DNA of 6,369 nucleotides. Source: an uncultured Microbacteriaceae bacterium (lineage in GTDB: Bacteria > Actinomycetota > Actinomycetes > Actinomycetales > Microbacteriaceae). Under the pieces are notes generated by a model that worked only from the letters and a program-made list of their open reading frames with translations, was not told the origin of the DNA and ran no database searches. This document shows positions 5,885 through 6,369 of this stretch, in pieces. Position 1 is the first letter of the stretch, and each line of letters opens with the position of its first letter. The stretch lies in the NCBI GenBank assembly GCA_946481135.1, contig CAMLMQ010000171.1, forward strand, positions 1-6,369, given 5' to 3'. A program made the translations under genes and the position numbers.

Positions 5885-6369
5885 TCAAGCGCCGAGGAAG
5901 GTGAGCAGGTCGTGGCGGGTGAGGATGCCGGCCGGCTTGCCGTCGTCCACCACGAGCAACGCGTCCGAGGTGCTCAGGGCTTCCCGTGCGGCGTCGATCG
6001 GCTCGTGGATGCCGATGAGCGGAAGAGCCTTGCCGACGTGCTGCTCGAGCGCGTCGGTGAGCTGCGCGCGACCGGAGAAGACGGCATCCACGAGTGCCTT
6101 CTCGTCGATCGACCCGACCACCTCGCCCATCACGACGGGCGGCTCGGCAGTCAGCACGGGCATCGAGCCGATGTCGTAGCGGCGCATCTTGTCGATCGTG
6201 TGCCGCACGGTGTCACTCGGGTGCACGTGGATGAGGTCGGGCAGGTTCTTGTCCTTCGTGCCCAAGACATCCTCGACGGTCGTTCCACCCTCGGGGGGGA
6301 GGAAGCCGTAGGAGCGCATCCACTTGTCGTTGAAGACCTTGCCGAGGTAGCCGCGCCCGCCGTCGGGCA
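5885..6369 (-). CDS. cbs: Cystathionine beta-synthase, C-terminal part
   Basis: The frame is open to the window edge, so the start and the PLP-binding catalytic domain lie outside; 161 codons plus two bases are visible. The first residues, PDGGRGYLGKVFNDKWM, are the end of the fold-type II catalytic domain typical of cystathionine beta-synthases (homocysteine + serine to cystathionine). About 135 residues follow with two tandem CBS motifs: one around IHVHPSDTVRHTIDKM to MGEVVGSI, the other around LIGIHEPIDAAREAL to AGILTRHDLLTFLGA. In this family the Bateman module regulates activity, in animals by S-adenosylmethionine; whether this one binds it is unknown. The CBS module separates it from plain cysteine synthases, which lack it. 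The gene ends in TGA and is almost certainly co-transcribed with the PLP-enzyme gene 21 nt downstream, giving the two steps from homocysteine to cysteine. The internal ATG at 6319 is not the start. Confidence 0.92.
   Translation of the reverse strand, partial: PDGGRGYLGKVFNDKWMRSYGFLPPEGGTTVEDVLGTKDKNLPDLIHVHPSDTVRHTIDKMRRYDIGSMPVLTAEPPVVMGEVVGSIDEKALVDAVFSGRAQLTDALEQHVGKALPLIGIHEPIDAAREALSTSDALLVVDDGKPAGILTRHDLLTFLGA

Noticed and set aside
1..6369. Undescribed defence, mobile or biosynthetic system
   Set aside because: All seven genes belong to well-known metabolic, transport or regulatory families in a conventional arrangement; I found no unexplained coding region, repeat array or mobile element.

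Overview
The window is about 70% G+C or higher, with all seven genes on the minus strand and almost no intergenic space. Codons end mostly in G or C, GTG starts are frequent, and start codons overlap upstream stop codons. Together with the gene types, this points to a high-GC actinobacterium. Microbacteriaceae (Microbacterium or a relative) is my best guess; it is an inference, not a database result. The window has no RNA gene, transposon, integrase or CRISPR array, and no gene-free stretch longer than about 65 bases.

In transcription order (high to low coordinate) there are three blocks. Block 1 (6369-4715) is the end of a cystathionine beta-synthase gene followed 21 nt later by a cystathionine gamma-synthase/gamma-lyase gene. 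This is the transsulfuration pair linking homocysteine and cysteine. Block 2 (4704-3325) is a GH1 beta-glucosidase. It starts only 10 nt after the previous stop codon but seems to have its own promoter. A near-perfect CebR-type palindrome lies in the last codons of the transsulfuration gene, and a -10 box sits 7 nt before the GTG start, as expected for a leaderless mRNA. Block 3 (3260-1, running off the edge) is a ROK-family repressor followed, with 2-nt spacing or 4-nt overlaps, by a xylose-type ABC importer: lipoprotein binding protein, single-domain ATPase, and the N-terminus of the permease. A degenerate palindromic intergenic element (3283-3317) separates blocks 2 and 3.

Read together, blocks 2 and 3 are a plant-polysaccharide sugar module. 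The beta-glucosidase would split cellobiose or other beta-glucosides in the cytoplasm, probably under a LacI-family regulator encoded elsewhere. The ROK regulator would control the co-transcribed pentose/monosaccharide importer. I do not see an undescribed multi-gene system. The points most worth checking are the operator hidden in a coding end with a leaderless start, the substitution of sugar-site residues in the ROK regulator, and a marked excess of the heptamer GGATGCC/GGCATCC.
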